Assembly (NCBI GenBank): GCA_963846505.1
Contig: CAWJWD010000004.1
Coordinates: 310,001-374,000, forward strand
Source of the DNA: JACVRW01 sp963846505
GTDB taxonomy: Bacteria; Actinomycetota; Thermoleophilia; Solirubrobacterales; Thermoleophilaceae
DNA length: 64,000 bases
Direction: 5' to 3'
Shown here: positions 62,485-64,000 of the stretch, in pieces
Position numbering within the stretch: the stretch's first letter is position 1
Layout: each line of letters opens with the position of its first letter
Notes under the pieces: generated by a model
Seen by the model: only the letters and a program-made list of their open reading frames with translations
The model's database searches: none
What the model was told of the DNA's origin: nothing
Translations under genes and position numbers: made by a program

Positions 62485-64000
62485 GCCTCAGCAGAGATCT
62501 CGGCGGCCACCCAGCCGATAGCTTCTTGGAGGTAGCCGGGGACCGCGAACTCGACCATGTCGTCACCCTCCGCCTCGAGAATTGCGGCGAGTTCCTGTGC
62601 GAAGCGGCCCTTCACGTCGGAGACCTTGTCCAGAATCGCGTCTGCGGCGTCGCGCGGATCGGTACCTTGGAGCTGCGTGGCGAGGGCCGCCCCCACGCGC
62701 GGCTTGACGACAGTTAGTGCCCGCAGCATCACTTCGACGTTGCCAGCTGCCGCAAGGTCCCACTCAAGGGTTCGCTCCGCGAGTTGCACGGTCACGTTGT
62801 CGCCGGCGCGTCCTAACAGATCGGCGGCGCGCGGGGACAGCGCAGGCGGCGTGTCCTTGAGCTCATCCTCCACAGCCACCTGCCGGTCGCCGTCAGACAC
62901 GACAGCGAGCTTGTATGGGAGTCGCTCTGGCCCGAACAGCTCGGTGAACGGCGGAAACGCTACCCCGCCGACATTGATCACCGTGACGCCGTTCGGCGCA
63001 AGCGGACGGCGCATCCGGCGAGCGAGCACCGGGATCAGCAGCTGCTCAGCCACGCCTTCCACGAGGATAACCCCGCGCGCGAAGAACAGCGCCGCCTTGG
63101 TGACATCGAGAAAACGGCGCAGGTAGCGCAGCTGCGTGTCATCGAGCCCGAACCTCGCGGGAAGGCGCGCTTCAGGTGAGCCCTGCTGGGTTTTCGCGAG
63201 GACCGTTAGCCGCTCCACGCGAGCTGCGGACGCGAAGTTCGGCGAGTGGCTGGTCACGATGACCTGCGTGTTGGCGACGGCCTCGCTCTCGAGGAACTGC
63301 ATGAGAAGCTCCTGGAGCTGGGGATGTAGATGAGCTTCGGGCTCCTCCACCAACAGCACCCGCAGCGTGGGCTCCTCCTCGCCAGGGCGATCGGCAATCG
63401 CCGCCAGGAGGACAGCCATGTAGAGCAGGTTGTTGTAGCCCAAACCGTTCTCGTCCATATCGAGCGCGGCGAACTCGCCGATCTTCGCGCGTAGCGACCC
63501 GACCACGCGCTCGAAACGAGGATCGTCAAAAGCGAGGTCGCTGTGCGGTGCAAACTTGCCGCCACCCGTCATCCCATCCAGCCGTCCGGCGATTTGAGAG
63601 CGTGCCTTGACGATCGCGGCAATCGAGCCGAGCGCCTTGTTCGCAGTGTCGGCTGCGGCCACGATTGCGTCTCGATCGGGATGACCCGATGGTGCAAGCG
63701 CGTTGATCAGGCCGACGAGCTTGTTGTCGCGCCCCGGCCTCAGGTCTGCCGCCGCATCGCGCAGCGGCGGCAAATAGACAAAACGGACGGCATCGCGCGC
63801 GTGGCGCTCGAGATCGGCATGGTCGGACTCGCCGCCGTACCACTGCGTGATCACACGCCCGTCGGAACCAATCCGAGCCTTCACCCGGATCTTCGCGACA
63901 TCAGGACCCGCCTTTGGAGCCAGACACGTCACCATCCGCGTCTTTTCCTTCTTGGTCAGTCCATCAAGTTCGACCGCGAGCTCAAGCTCCGTAACCGGCT
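62481..64000 (-). CDS. gajA: ABC-ATPase/TOPRIM nuclease (OLD family), GajA of a Gabija system, partial
   Basis: The frame is open to the right edge, so the N-terminus with Walker A is missing; 505 residues are present. The ATPase part shows GYNNLLYMAVLLAAIAD, Walker B LRVLLVEEPEAHLHPQLQEL and the switch VIVTSHSPNFASAARVERL. The C-terminal TOPRIM nuclease has the Glu motif VILVEGVAEQLLIPVLA and the acidic AVVSDGDRQVAVEDE. This is the OLD-family layout of GajA, a nicking endonuclease inhibited by normal nucleotide levels in studied Gabija systems. It is immediately followed by gajB. Confidence 0.9.
   Translation of the reverse strand, partial: PVTELELAVELDGLTKKEKTRMVTCLAPKAGPDVAKIRVKARIGSDGRVITQWYGGESDHADLERHARDAVRFVYLPPLRDAAADLRPGRDNKLVGLINALAPSGHPDRDAIVAAADTANKALGSIAAIVKARSQIAGRLDGMTGGGKFAPHSDLAFDDPRFERVVGSLRAKIGEFAALDMDENGLGYNNLLYMAVLLAAIADRPGEEEPTLRVLLVEEPEAHLHPQLQELLMQFLESEAVANTQVIVTSHSPNFASAARVERLTVLAKTQQGSPEARLPARFGLDDTQLRYLRRFLDVTKAALFFARGVILVEGVAEQLLIPVLARRMRRPLAPNGVTVINVGGVAFPPFTELFGPERLPYKLAVVSDGDRQVAVEDELKDTPPALSPRAADLLGRAGDNVTVQLAERTLEWDLAAAGNVEVMLRALTVVKPRVGAALATQLQGTDPRDAADAILDKVSDVKGRFAQELAAILEAEGDDMVEFAVPGYLQEAIGWVAAEISAEA

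Overview
High-GC bacterial DNA with strong third-position GC bias, frequent GTG and TTG starts and genes joined by 4-base ATGA/GTGA overlaps. The gene families (Tcp-type conjugation proteins, NarL-type two-component system, tandem universal stress proteins, a tetraprenyl-beta-curcumene synthase-like DUF2600 protein) suggest an actinobacterium, probably of the Thermoleophilia/Solirubrobacterales type. That placement is inference from gene style, not a search result. I saw no rRNA, tRNA, CRISPR array or transposase.

Layout. 0-1.5 kb: the N-terminal part of a secreted LamG-PKD-LamG surface protein runs off the left edge. 2-7.8 kb: one plus-strand operon with a PadR regulator, two ABC ATPases, a two-FtsX-domain permease and a DUF2600 protein. 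7.9-11.6 kb: three ArsR-like winged-helix proteins, one fused to a sigma-70 region-4-like domain, around an S1-repeat-like protein, then an MFS exporter. 12.1-15 kb: a large secreted subtilisin-like protease. 15-24.2 kb: a plus-strand conjugation operon (TcpC-like, pilin-like, TcpE-like, VirB4-type ATPase, TrbL-like channel, SLT/NlpC wall hydrolase) preceded by three stacked palindromes. 24.4-39.3 kb: a minus-strand plasmid or ICE maintenance and mobilisation block with a MobF relaxase-helicase, DUF4326 proteins, DUF932, an OmpR-type regulator, a TGT/DpdA-like gene, ParB, SSB and an AEP-primase/CHC2 fusion. Nearly every gene start in this block is preceded by a nested-hairpin leader, and at least four of its genes carry frameshifts.

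39.9-60.9 kb is different in content: central carbon genes (aconitase, both E1 subunits of a pyruvate-type dehydrogenase, transaldolase, GAPDH, a GH15 glucanase/trehalase-like enzyme, a ferredoxin reductase) are interleaved with stress genes (four universal stress protein genes, an ECF-type sigma factor, a NarL-family histidine kinase and regulator, a GreA-like protein, a hemerythrin fragment). A short partly palindromic site, ATGGG-N8-CCCAT or a degenerate form, recurs upstream of six of these transcription units. That suggests one regulon, possibly run by the locally encoded two-component pair. At 60.8-64 kb a helicase and an ABC-ATPase/TOPRIM nuclease form a Gabija-type anti-phage pair (gajB complete, gajA cut by the right edge).

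Reading: the window looks like a large conjugative element or plasmid carrying transfer and partition functions, a metabolic/stress cargo island and a defence module. The most interesting unexplained signals are the recurrent nested-hairpin leaders of the 29-39 kb block and the shared operator-like site of the stress island.
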